Source: Acididesulfobacillus acetoxydans (GTDB lineage Bacteria > Bacillota > Desulfitobacteriia > Desulfitobacteriales > Desulfitobacteriaceae). Taken from it: a stretch of DNA of 64,000 bases. Under the pieces are notes generated by a model. It had not been told where the DNA came from and searched no databases. It saw only the letters and a list, made by a program, of their open reading frames with translations. The stretch lies in the NCBI RefSeq assembly GCF_900016645.1, contig NZ_CDGJ01000065.1; one strand, 5' to 3'. A program made the position numbers and the translations under genes. Positions 43,437-51,864 of the stretch are shown here, piece after piece; position 1 is the first letter of the stretch, and each line of letters opens with the position of its first letter.

Positions 43437-45800
43437 TCAGAGAGCCCTTGGAACAGGAATGTTCACCTTGCTGCCAATCTTGATATTGCTATGCCAGAAG
43501 TTGTATTCATCTAACTTTTGCGATACCTCATTGTAGACGGCTGCCTTACCCAACGGATCCCTTATGGTCAGGATGAGGCAAAACTCTTGCCCAAGCTCAA
43601 TAGAATTCAAATTTGCTTTGCGTTCGACATGGTCACGGTATAGGCCTTTCAGATATAAAAACCAATGCTTGTCCTGGGTCAGGAACCTTACCCTATTGCC
43701 ATCCGTAAGCTCAGACAGATCAACTGCATACTTTTTGACGGGGTAGTATTTATCCCCGTACTGGATCAAAATCCGTTCTCTTAGTGCAAAGTCACCTCTG
43801 GCTGCCTTCATCGTTCTGGTACTGTACACCGCGCTAAGGAGAACATTTTGTGCATTTTTTTGTCCGACTGGATTTAGGATATTCCTTTTGGAAAGATCCC
43901 GTTCTATTTTTCCATCATAGGATCCGAACTTGACGTCGATATTTGACTGACAGTATTCGGCCCCCTGACTTGCATCCAAAACCGGATCATATACCAATGT
44001 CGCAACAATCTGTCCCGTATAAAAACCATCTTTCACTAGGCCGTTCGGCATGGGAAAGTCCATGACATCAATTTTTTCCCCCCGTGGCAGTTTGTCCCTC
44101 AGGATAAGCGTTGCTTCATGTGGTGAATTGTATATAATTTCATTGACAGTCTTAGGTCTGCCAAAGCCTAGCTGCTTAGTACGCTCCTCCGTGGGCAGCT
44201 CTAGATTTTCGGAATAAGAAGCAGAGTGAATGATCAGAGCCTTGATGAGTAGCGGATCAAACGCTTCGTTCAGTTCCTGATAAACCCCCGCAGCAAGGCT
44301 TGTAATGCGCGGAGTGGAAAAGCTTGTGCCGACAGCGCTTGCTATCGAGCCATCTTGATAAAAGGATTTGACTCCCGTCGTCCGTGCTTTTCCTTCTAGA
44401 TCCACACCGGCATTTCCTCCATAATGTGCTACCTCTGGTTTGATGATGTACTCTGGACCCGGCCCGATACGTGAAAACGGGGAAGGGTTATCAACTGCTG
44501 CAAGATCGTATCTCTCTCGTTTGTGAGCGATAGAACCAACCACCAATGAACGAATGGAATCAGCGCCTTCATGTATTCTGCCCTTTGGTTTTCCAAGCAA
44601 AAAGTTGTTGCAGTTTCCCGCAGACTTGCAAATGAGCACATTGTATTCATCCTGCAAGTCATCTAAAGCAAGGGCGAAATCAGAAAAGCTGTCATCCTGT
44701 ACAGGATTGGTGACACTAATGGAAAGGTTCCATATTTTTACCTTTTCATGATTTTGCTTGACGGCTTCTTTGATATTTTCTATCAGCTCGCTTTCATCAA
44801 TACCCTCTTTATATGTATCCGGAAAAACTGCCGCATCAAACAGCCTAACGCCCTTATGCCCCACCCAATTCTGCTCTTCCAAGCTATCTCCGTATAGAGC
44901 CACACCCGAAACGAAAGTACCATGAGACGGATTGATCACGTTTTCCGGATAAACTGACCACCGCTTTCCGGTCAGCCATGGCGCTAAATGTGGAATGGGA
45001 GCAATCCCACTATCCAGTATACCTATGGTTGCATAATGTTGGTCTTCCTTAGGCTTCATGATCCCAACGGTCTGCGTGTCCCCCAGCATATCAAGAGACA
45101 GCTTATATTTCGGCATCGGTTCAATCGAAAATAGGGCTTCAAAAACCTCGCTTTCTTTTATGGCATCCAGCACGGCTTTGTCCACACCTTTAAAGCTATA
45201 AATGGAGACCCGCTCTGTATAATTCGTTTTTTTGAAGGCGATACCTTTCTCTGTGGCCGTTTTCTCAAACAAACGCTGAACCGCTAAGTTCTGCTCATAG
45301 TCTTGAAAATCCATCAGCTTAACCTTGTAGCTCTGCTTGCCCTTTTCCTCGATAACAAGAGGCTCATACTTGCCAAAGTGCTCTAAACATGAAATGGCGG
45401 CCTTGTTTCGTCCATAATCCTCCAGACGAGCCGAAACCATCTTCATCTGCGTCAATGAATCCATACGCACGATAAGTTCATCGGAGCGACACAGTCCGAT
45501 AACATTACTTCTGTCCTTTGCTCGAAATAGCTCAGCGATATCATGGCGTCGAGACTTTGAAGTCGCATCGTCGTGCATTTTCGCCACAAAGACAAACGGT
45601 ACGATAGAGTCGGTCTCCTCCCTTTGAGCGATTGCGGGCGCAAACCGATTCAGGTCACCGGACAGCTGCTGTGCTCTTTCCACCAGCTCCGCCCCGGACA
45701 AAAGCCACTTGGGAGGCTCGTTACCACCACCGCCCTCCACCCGAAGCTCGTCAATATCTCTTGTAGCAAAAAATTTAATTGGCAGCTTCTCATCGGACAT
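43437..45800 (-). CDS. ietS: Subtilisin-like serine protease, IetS type (anti-phage defence)
   Basis: 787-residue S8 peptidase without a signal peptide, hence cytoplasmic. Catalytic triad: Asp263 in ATIGILDSGIAP, His293 in NPSHGTFVSGV, Ser493 in AVGTSFSTPRI; oxyanion-hole Asn396 in KSAGNCNN. Residues 1-240 form a large N-terminal domain and about 560-787 a C-terminal beta-rich domain. ATG with GGAGGGAG upstream; it starts immediately after the ATPase stop. A two-gene AAA ATPase + S8 protease operon matches the IetAS defence system described by Gao and colleagues (2020). The biological claim for this copy is by family, not by test. Confidence 0.85.
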   Translation of the reverse strand: MSDEKLPIKFFATRDIDELRVEGGGGNEPPKWLLSGAELVERAQQLSGDLNRFAPAIAQREETDSIVPFVFVAKMHDDATSKSRRHDIAELFRAKDRSNVIGLCRSDELIVRMDSLTQMKMVSARLEDYGRNKAAISCLEHFGKYEPLVIEEKGKQSYKVKLMDFQDYEQNLAVQRLFEKTATEKGIAFKKTNYTERVSIYSFKGVDKAVLDAIKESEVFEALFSIEPMPKYKLSLDMLGDTQTVGIMKPKEDQHYATIGILDSGIAPIPHLAPWLTGKRWSVYPENVINPSHGTFVSGVALYGDSLEEQNWVGHKGVRLFDAAVFPDTYKEGIDESELIENIKEAVKQNHEKVKIWNLSISVTNPVQDDSFSDFALALDDLQDEYNVLICKSAGNCNNFLLGKPKGRIHEGADSIRSLVVGSIAHKRERYDLAAVDNPSPFSRIGPGPEYIIKPEVAHYGGNAGVDLEGKARTTGVKSFYQDGSIASAVGTSFSTPRITSLAAGVYQELNEAFDPLLIKALIIHSASYSENLELPTEERTKQLGFGRPKTVNEIIYNSPHEATLILRDKLPRGEKIDVMDFPMPNGLVKDGFYTGQIVATLVYDPVLDASQGAEYCQSNIDVKFGSYDGKIERDLSKRNILNPVGQKNAQNVLLSAVYSTRTMKAARGDFALRERILIQYGDKYYPVKKYAVDLSELTDGNRVRFLTQDKHWFLYLKGLYRDHVERKANLNSIELGQEFCLILTIRDPLGKAAVYNEVSQKLDEYNFWHSNIKIGSKVNIPVPRAL

Positions 45801-46964
45801 TTAGCTCCCTCCCTTGGACTCACTTTTAGATATTCCCTGGATCTTTCTCAACGGGATCCCCAAACTCTCATTGATTTCCTTGTGCGTCGCGTTGTTACGA
45901 AACAGGTAGCGTATAAACTCATCTTCATCTTTAATGCGGTGATGCTTGTGAAAATAAATCTCACGCAGTATGTCACAGCTGGTCACAGATTCTTTGCCTC
46001 GGATAATGTTCTGTCTAACTGAATTATTAATCACCGTTTTGATGTCAGAATGGCTGAACCCAACAAATGCAGCTCCCATCTGTTCCGCCTTTTTTTCTGT
46101 AGAGAGGATGTTATTGGCAACACCGCTTAAGTAGAGATACAGAAGCTTTCCGATCTCACCTTTTTGTGGCTTTTCAAGGGCAATCACCTTGGAAAACCGC
46201 CTCCAAATAGCAGAGTCCAGCAGTTCATCGTGGTTCGTTGCGGCAATCAGAATGCTATCGCTATTCAGCCCGTCGATATTCTGAATTAGACTATTAACGA
46301 CACGCTTTAATTCCCCCAACTCGTTTTTGTCATCTCTCAGTTTAGCAATAACATCAAACTCGTCAAGAAGCAAAATACACTCACGCTTCGCCGCATAGTC
46401 AAAGATTTTACGGATATTCTTCGCAGTACTTCCCAGCAAAGAGGAAATCAATCCCTCCAGTCGGGCTGTCACCAGCGGCAAGCCTGTGACCGATGAAATA
46501 TACTGGGCTGTCGTTGTTTTCCCGCACCCAGGTGGTCCATAAAGCAGAAGCGAATTGGATGGTTCCAGTCCCGCTTTTAGCAAGCTTTCGCGTTTCATAT
46601 AGCACTCAATAAATCCACAGATCTCTTGTTCAGTATATTTGCTTAGCACAATTTGCTTAGTCGCAACTCGTGGGTATGATATTTCCACTATATCCATACG
46701 ACTTTCCGCATCAACTGGCTTCGTTGAAAAACTGTCCAGTGCAGTCATTTTTCCCTTTTTGTTAGACAAAACACTTCTAATCTTCTTTGCCAACGGTAAA
46801 TCGCCTTGGTTCTCCAGATTATCTGCCAAAACTACAGCATAATTTAATACCTTTTCCTTATCGCCAAGCAGTCCACCCTCGATTATTTTTATTATTTCCG
46901 TATACAAATGATAACCCCCCCTGATGCTATCATCATACCTAACATCCGCATCATTGTCAATCAC
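45801..46964 (-). CDS. ietA: AAA+ ATPase, IetA type (anti-phage defence)
   Basis: 387 residues. Helical N-terminal region (1-105), then an AAA+ module: Walker A GPPGCGKTT (143-151), Walker B CILLLDEFD (Asp201/Glu202), sensor-1 ILIAATNHDELLD and arginine finger in AIWRRF (255-256). C-terminal helical part (about 270-387) ends in a small HTH-like segment (ATHKEINESLGIPLRKIQGI). It resembles FtsH/CDC48-like single-ring ATPases and is expected to control the adjacent protease. The GTG start at 46964 has no strong ribosome site, so the start is uncertain. Confidence 0.85.
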   Translation of the reverse strand: MIDNDADVRYDDSIRGGYHLYTEIIKIIEGGLLGDKEKVLNYAVVLADNLENQGDLPLAKKIRSVLSNKKGKMTALDSFSTKPVDAESRMDIVEISYPRVATKQIVLSKYTEQEICGFIECYMKRESLLKAGLEPSNSLLLYGPPGCGKTTTAQYISSVTGLPLVTARLEGLISSLLGSTAKNIRKIFDYAAKRECILLLDEFDVIAKLRDDKNELGELKRVVNSLIQNIDGLNSDSILIAATNHDELLDSAIWRRFSKVIALEKPQKGEIGKLLYLYLSGVANNILSTEKKAEQMGAAFVGFSHSDIKTVINNSVRQNIIRGKESVTSCDILREIYFHKHHRIKDEDEFIRYLFRNNATHKEINESLGIPLRKIQGISKSESKGGS

Positions 46965-47040
46965 TTCGTTATCAAACTACATATAAACGTTATTGATATA
47001 GCCGTTTTCGTTATTATTAACGCAATCCCATCAACCTCAT

Positions 47041-47222
47041 TCAGCCGTCGAGATACCAGGGGCAATGATCGTATCCAATGATATGCACCGACGGGTAGAT
47101 ACCAGGGTTGTTCACTAGTATATCAAAGCCGCCGAAATTCTGAACGGCCGAAGAGATCATCTCCTTAGGAGCCGAGTCATCCAGCAGATCCACCTGAACG
47201 GCTAGTGGGAAGAAGGCACCCC
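47041..47222 (-). pseudogene. Fragment of a short-chain dehydrogenase
   Basis: AVQVDLLDDSAPKEMISSAV and NFGGFDILVNNPGIYPSVHI match the middle of a classical SDR (second half-site of the Rossmann fold with the NNAG-type motif, here NNPG). The N-terminal cofactor-binding part and everything from the catalytic Tyr on are missing. It begins at the 3' end of the truncated group II intron, so the intron probably sat in an SDR gene later cut by the IetAS region. Confidence 0.7.
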
Positions 47223-47900
47223 TCACGGGATGCCAGCCCCCGTTGTCACCGGACGTGCAGTTTTCCCGCATCCGGCGGCCCCAATGCTATCCCCTAGCGG
47301 GGAGACTCGAAGAGCTTGAGCTGTTGGTGCCTGGGTATTCTCCACTCCATGCGTGCCAGACCCATTTGGTCCAGTTCCTCCGCTGAGTGGATCTTCCATC
47401 TTCCACGGTCCCGCCATCGGCGGCGTAGATACGCACGCACTCGATTCCGTATCCACTTGTCTAGGTTACGAAATAGAACGAGGTTATTTCCGTATCGATG
47501 GTAATTGGCCCATCCCGTAAGCTTTGGATTCATCTCGGAGATCACATGCTCAACCGGGATGTCTCCCTGGTTGCGTCGCGTTGCTTCCCGAACTTTTGCA
47601 TAGAAGGACTTTAGCGATTTCTTTCCCACGCCGATATAGCGCCTGCCAAAATGGAACCCCAGGAAGTCAAATCCCTCCTGGAAACTGCTGATGACCGTCT
47701 TTTCCGCTGACAGCCGGAGCTTCAGCCGACTCAGAAGTTCACCCGCCCGTTGTAATGCCGTCTCCGCTTCCTCACGGGTTCGGCAGAGGATCAGTACATC
47801 GTCCGCGTAGCGGACGTGTGCGTACCCAGCTGCCTGTAGCCCATCTATATGCATCTTCCCAGGGATTCCTTACCTAGCCCCGGCTCGACCGTCTCCGGCC
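47215..47900 (-). mobile_element. 5'-truncated group II intron (probably class C-like)
   Basis: Contains the C-terminal half of an intron-encoded reverse transcriptase/maturase and, after it, a recognisable domain V hairpin (about 47246-47282, minus strand GGGCCGCCGGATGCGGGAAA then ACTGCACGTCCGGTGA). No domain I or N-terminal RT region is seen upstream, so the element cannot splice or move by itself. The 5' boundary is approximate. Confidence 0.8.
47294..47854 (-). pseudogene. Group II intron reverse transcriptase/maturase, C-terminal fragment
   Basis: 186 residues beginning just before the polymerase active site (VRYADDVLIL, motif YADD) and including EKTVISSFQEGFDFLGFHFG and the maturase/thumb domain (PKLTGWANYHRYGN, GLARMEWRIPRHQQLKLF). 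Full-length proteins are about 400-470 residues; the fingers and most of the palm are absent, so it is inactive as a polymerase. Confidence 0.88.
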
Positions 47901-48079
47901 AGGCTGCAACTCATAGCACAGTCTCGCCCGATACACACGCCACCTCGGCCAAATCCAATACCGGCTGTCGCTTGGGTATTCGAAAACGGGTCTTCTTTTT
48001 TCACGTAAAGATTTTACGGGATCGTAGAAAAGCAAGAAATCCTAAGTGGATTCTTGCTCTTCCCCTCCTTGTTACTTTC
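47901..48079. other. Gap upstream of the intron remnant
   Basis: About 180 bp without recognisable gene content. Confidence 0.4.
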
Positions 48080-48445
48080 TCATCTCCTGGAGAAATTGTC
48101 AGCTCGGTTGGAACCATGACCGGATCCCATGGAAACCTCCATTCGCTTACAAAACCGCCTCACTCTTGCTACTATTTCAGCAGCGATTTTCTGTTCCTCA
48201 ACAGCCGCGGCATCAATACTCGCTGCCGCGACAACAACGCACGGAATAACCTCACTGCTGAATTTTTGGGCGCAATTCGAGGAACACCCGCTCAAATATA
48301 TGACCAAGTCAGCCTCGTAACTATTAAAGACTACCACACAACCATCTTGAGAAAGAAGCCTTTTCACTTCTTGGGCAATTTCTTGGCGGTTGATCCACGG
48401 ATTGCATCCACCACAAAAATTGATGCTCACTCGCTGGTCTGACAT
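48080..48445 (-). CDS. Small Cys-rich protein with a CGGCNP motif
   Basis: 121 residues in the 4-hydroxybutyrate cluster, 47 bp after the dehydratase gene. N-terminal INFCGGCNPWINR (Cys11, Cys14), then VVFNSYEADLVIYLSGCSSNC (in part; Cys54, Cys58) and PCVVVAAASID (Cys69). The paired CxxC and CxxxC look like a metal or iron-sulfur site on a small alpha/beta fold. The last 20 residues (SMGSGHGSNRADN) are low-complexity and may be a decayed extension. No function is known to me; a role linked to the radical dehydratase or to redox sensing is speculation. Confidence 0.75.
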   Translation of the reverse strand: MSDQRVSINFCGGCNPWINRQEIAQEVKRLLSQDGCVVVFNSYEADLVIYLSGCSSNCAQKFSSEVIPCVVVAAASIDAAAVEEQKIAAEIVARVRRFCKRMEVSMGSGHGSNRADNFSRR

Positions 48446-48492
48446 ATTATCTGCCCGCCGTCCGTCCTGATTGCTTCCTAATCCACTTCCAG

Positions 48493-49941
48493 CTAGTTCG
48501 TGCCAATCCCGGCAATAGCCTTAGCAAGTTCTTTCTTCCGTTCCGGATTGCTCTGACGAGCTATCATTATGCGCTGAGCCTGCGGGGAACCCGCCCCGTG
48601 CATCGATTCTGTCCGGTAACCGACTGCGGCCGTACCCAACGTGAGATTTTCAATTAAGCGCAGGATCCGCATGCGGTCTTCTGTTGGAACTGAAGCCACA
48701 CCTCGGAAATACTTCTCCACAACCTTGCCGATTTCCGGATGGCGCAAATCTTTTTCGGATGGCATCGTAACCATGAGGCCACCGGCAATATCCTCAGCCA
48801 AGCGGGCAATTTCATATGGGAAACGGGTGACGTTTTGCTTGGTGACATTGGCTAATAGCATATTGATGAGATAAGTGCCTGAAGCTGTTTTGTGACCCTC
48901 AGCGGAACAGGCAATCCCGCAGGCATATAAAGTCTCATTAAGGTGAGTCATTTCAACGAGCTTATCCTTAATATGGGATGCTTTGGCGGCTCCGTTATAA
49001 TCGGCCGCCACCGCCGCTGCCCCAATCAGCACATCCCCCACACCGACTTTGCAGCCGCCGTAGCTTTGCCGGTGATATCCGGCAAAGCGTTCGACCAAAA
49101 CGCCGCTGAATTCGTATTCGCCGCACATAAAGACGTTTTCCCAGGGAATGAATACGTCGTCAAATACCATCAGGGCTTCGTGTCCCCCGAACTGTTTATT
49201 TCCTACATCAATGTCTCCGCCCTCAAGTTTGCGCGTATCGGAAGACTGACGACCATAGATATAGAATATTCCTTTCCCGTCCGCCGGGGCGACAAATGAA
49301 AGCGCGTAGTCTGCGTCTTCCTGGCGCATGGTGCTGGTCGGCATCACAAGGATCCAGTGAGAATTGAGCGCGCCGGTTTGATGGGCTTTGGCACCCCGAA
49401 CGACAATTCCGTCGTCTGTTCTTTCCGTAACATGAACATAGAGATCAGGATCGGTCTGTTGGCTGGGGGATAAACCCCGGTCCCCTTTGGGGTCGGTCAT
49501 AGCTCCATCAACGGTCCAATCCTCTTCTTGCATTTTCAACAAAAACTGAGTGAATCGCTCATGATATTTTGTGCCTAATTTCTGATCCATTTCAAAAGTC
49601 ACGCTGTCCACGGCATTGATGGCATCCATCCCTACACAACGCTGGAAGCAAGCGGCCGTCTTTTGCCCTAAAAGGCGTTGCATCTTAATCTTCTTGACCA
49701 AATCATCGGTACTTTGATGCAAGTGGCAAAAGCGGTTGATCTTTTTGCCGGTAAGATGAGACGTCGCGGTCATCAAATCCTGATACAACGGATCCTCAGC
49801 TAAAGCATAAGTGGTTTTGACGGAGTTCATCGACGGTCTGATGATGGGATGATCCACAGGATTTTCTACCCGTTCACCTTGCAGGTATACCTTTAAATTG
49901 AGTCTTCTTAGGCTTTCTTCATACTGTGCTGCAGTTTTCAC
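48493..49941 (-). CDS. abfD: 4-hydroxybutyryl-CoA dehydratase/vinylacetyl-CoA isomerase
   Basis: FAD and [4Fe-4S] enzyme that dehydrates 4-hydroxybutyryl-CoA to crotonyl-CoA by a ketyl radical route. 482 residues; belongs to the 4-hydroxyphenylacetate 3-hydroxylase-like flavoprotein family. The four cluster ligands of the Clostridium enzyme (Cys99, Cys103, His292, Cys299) are all present with the same spacing: Cys98 and Cys102 in CFQRCVGMDA, His290 and Cys297 in GYHRQSYGGCKVG. This separates it from the oxygenases of the family. GTG start with AAGGAGGG upstream. Lies downstream of the CoA-transferase gene. Confidence 0.95.
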   Translation of the reverse strand: MKTAAQYEESLRRLNLKVYLQGERVENPVDHPIIRPSMNSVKTTYALAEDPLYQDLMTATSHLTGKKINRFCHLHQSTDDLVKKIKMQRLLGQKTAACFQRCVGMDAINAVDSVTFEMDQKLGTKYHERFTQFLLKMQEEDWTVDGAMTDPKGDRGLSPSQQTDPDLYVHVTERTDDGIVVRGAKAHQTGALNSHWILVMPTSTMRQEDADYALSFVAPADGKGIFYIYGRQSSDTRKLEGGDIDVGNKQFGGHEALMVFDDVFIPWENVFMCGEYEFSGVLVERFAGYHRQSYGGCKVGVGDVLIGAAAVAADYNGAAKASHIKDKLVEMTHLNETLYACGIACSAEGHKTASGTYLINMLLANVTKQNVTRFPYEIARLAEDIAGGLMVTMPSEKDLRHPEIGKVVEKYFRGVASVPTEDRMRILRLIENLTLGTAAVGYRTESMHGAGSPQAQRIMIARQSNPERKKELAKAIAGIGTN

Positions 49942-50036
49942 AGAATTACCCTCCTTGTAAGATCTATGTTCTTCTGTTACCGTTTTATTCTTTTTCTGCT
50001 ATGGTTCCTTTGCGGTTATCATGATAGCGTTAGCGT

Positions 50037-51335
50037 CTACAGATGGATACCGTGTTTCTTCGCCTCGACTTTAAGTTTTTCCCGGAATTGCGGATGAGCT
50101 ATCTCGATCAAAGCATTCGCCCTTTGCCGGATTGTCTTTCCTCTCAGGCCGGCGATCCCATATTCGGTAACGATATAATCCACATCATTGCGGCTGGTCG
50201 TCACGGCCGCCCCCTCTTCCAGATGGACGGCAATGCGGGAGAGTTTACCACCGGAAGCAGTCGACGGTACGGCAATGATGGATTTACCTCCCTGTGAGAG
50301 TCGCGCCCCTCTGACGAAATCCACCTGTCCTCCAACTGCACTGAATTGACGATAGCCAATCGTATCCGCACAAACTTGCCCGTATAAGTCAACTTGAAGG
50401 GCAGAATTAATGGAAATTAGCCGATCGTTCTGTCCGATGATGTACGGATTATTCGTATAGTCCACTGAATGCATTTCGACAATTGGATTATCGTGGACGA
50501 AATCATATAAGGACCGGGTCCCCATGAGAAAAGTGGCCACCATCTTTCCCGGATGCAGGGTTTTTGCCTTATTGTTTATAACTCCAGCCTCGTAAAGCTC
50601 AACTACCCCATCCGAAAACATTTCGCTATGAATGCCCAAGTCGTTCTTTTCCGTAAGGAAACCCAGAACCGCGTCCGGAATGGCTCCGATTCCCAGTTGT
50701 AATGTTGCTCCATCAGGCACCAATTGGGCCACATTTCTTCCGATGCGTTCCTCAACCTCACCAATTTGCGGTTTTGGCAATTCAATCAAGGGCTCATCCC
50801 AAGGTACCAAGATGTCCAATTCACTGACATGGACAAATGAATCCCCCAAAGTTCTGGGCATGAAGCGGTTCACTTGGGCAATAACCAGGCGAGCCGAACG
50901 GAGCGCTTGCAAAGTATAATCCACGGAAATCCCTAAACTACAAAAGCCGTTTTGGTCCGGAGGTGAAACCTGAACCAAAGCCACATCTACCGGAAGGTAG
51001 CCATCCCGGAACAAGGACGGAATTTCACAGAAAAAAACCGGAGTAAAGTCCGCTCGCCCTTCATTTACGGCCTGCCGGGTAGTACCCCCCACAAACAAGG
51101 AATTGTGACGAAAATGTCCTGCCATCTCCGGGCGGCAGTAGGCGGCTTTACCCATAGCAACCATATGGACGATTTCTACCGCCTGGAGCTCAGATCCTCT
51201 AGCCACCATTGCTTCCACCAAGGTCTGAGGCTCACCGCAAGCGTGACTTATGACCACCCTCTGTCCGCATTCTATAGCACGGACAGCCTCTGTCGCGTCT
51301 TTAATTCGCATATCGTATACTGTTTTCCAATTCAT
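50037..51335 (-). CDS. abfT: 4-hydroxybutyrate CoA-transferase (acetyl-CoA hydrolase/transferase family)
   Basis: Activates 4-hydroxybutyrate with acetyl-CoA or butyryl-CoA as CoA donor. 432 residues; CatA/Cat2 family with two alpha/beta halves. Visible: VALVQVSPPDQNGFCSLGIS, ATLQLGIGAIPDAVLGFL, the probable catalytic Glu in GIHSEMFSDGVVEL, GGQVDFVRGARLSQGGKSII and the C-terminal IVTEYGIAGLRGKTIRQRA. GAGGATT ribosome site before ATG. First gene of the abfT-abfD-small Cys protein operon; the sigma-54 activator gene lies upstream. Confidence 0.93.
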   Translation of the reverse strand: MNWKTVYDMRIKDATEAVRAIECGQRVVISHACGEPQTLVEAMVARGSELQAVEIVHMVAMGKAAYCRPEMAGHFRHNSLFVGGTTRQAVNEGRADFTPVFFCEIPSLFRDGYLPVDVALVQVSPPDQNGFCSLGISVDYTLQALRSARLVIAQVNRFMPRTLGDSFVHVSELDILVPWDEPLIELPKPQIGEVEERIGRNVAQLVPDGATLQLGIGAIPDAVLGFLTEKNDLGIHSEMFSDGVVELYEAGVINNKAKTLHPGKMVATFLMGTRSLYDFVHDNPIVEMHSVDYTNNPYIIGQNDRLISINSALQVDLYGQVCADTIGYRQFSAVGGQVDFVRGARLSQGGKSIIAVPSTASGGKLSRIAVHLEEGAAVTTSRNDVDYIVTEYGIAGLRGKTIRQRANALIEIAHPQFREKLKVEAKKHGIHL

Positions 51336-51489
51336 AGATAATCCTCCGCTCTCTCGTTAGTCTCAGCATGCCATGCCGGCAATCTTCTTTCTTGCCAAAC
51401 GGGTTTGGAAGGAAATAATGGCTGTACAAAAAACATTTGCATAAATCGTGCCATTAGGAATTTCCCTCGAAACCTTCTCTTTTTCGTTC
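51336..51489. other. Leader region of abfT
   Basis: Contains TGGCA and TTGCC boxes on the minus strand (near 51380-51402) that recall -24/-12 elements, but their spacing is too long for a standard sigma-54 promoter. Confidence 0.35.
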
Positions 51490-51735
51490 GCTGATCCAAT
51501 CCTGATGCTCCCACTTCTACAAATGGGAGTGGTTCTCCCGTACCTTGCTTCGGTGGGGGTAGACTTCAGTCCTTCAGCGCTATAGTGTTCGTTAAGGGCT
51601 AAGCGCTTTCGGCGAAAACCATCCTCAGCCGTTGGGACATTCTTTGACAGCGTGCGGCTTCGGCGATGGTCTGCACAGGAGACCATCGTCACTGGATGCT
51701 TTCGTCATCGAAGTCTCAATGTTCAACTCAAGTTG
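51490..51735 (-). mobile_element. Right end of an IS200/IS605-type element (TnpB tail and structured end), remnant
   Basis: Read on the minus strand: a TnpB-like C-terminal tail (HRRSRTLSKNVPTAEDGFRR to EGLKSTPTEARYGRTTPICR), then hairpins with ACCCCCACCGAAGC and CTCCCA..TGGGAG arms, ending in GGATTGGATCAG. The last 90 bases align with the plus-strand element at 58438-58560 (same hairpin order, GTACGGG, CCACTCCCA, GATTGGAT). A GTTCAACTCAAGTTGAAC hairpin near 51720-51738 matches one in that copy. No transposase or catalytic TnpB domain remains. Confidence 0.65.
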
Positions 51736-51834
51736 AACAAGTTCACTGGTGCTAATTTTGAGGGCCTGTGCAAGATTGCACTTCCTGCTCTAAATCATGT
51801 GCAAGCCTGCACAAATGAGACGGAAAACGCACCA

Positions 51835-51859
51835 TGCAAAAACCCGCCTCACGGCGGGT
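51835..51859 (-). terminator. Rho-independent terminator of the sigma-54 activator gene
   Basis: On the minus strand, six bases after the stop codon: ACCCGCC, GTGA loop, GGCGGGT, followed at once by TTTTGC. Perfect seven-base stem. Confidence 0.85.
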
Positions 51860-51864
51860 CTAAT

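Noticed and set aside
51380..51402. Sigma-54 promoter for abfT
   Set aside because: TGGCA and TTGCC boxes exist, but their spacing is about four bases too long; the -24/-12 distance is strict.
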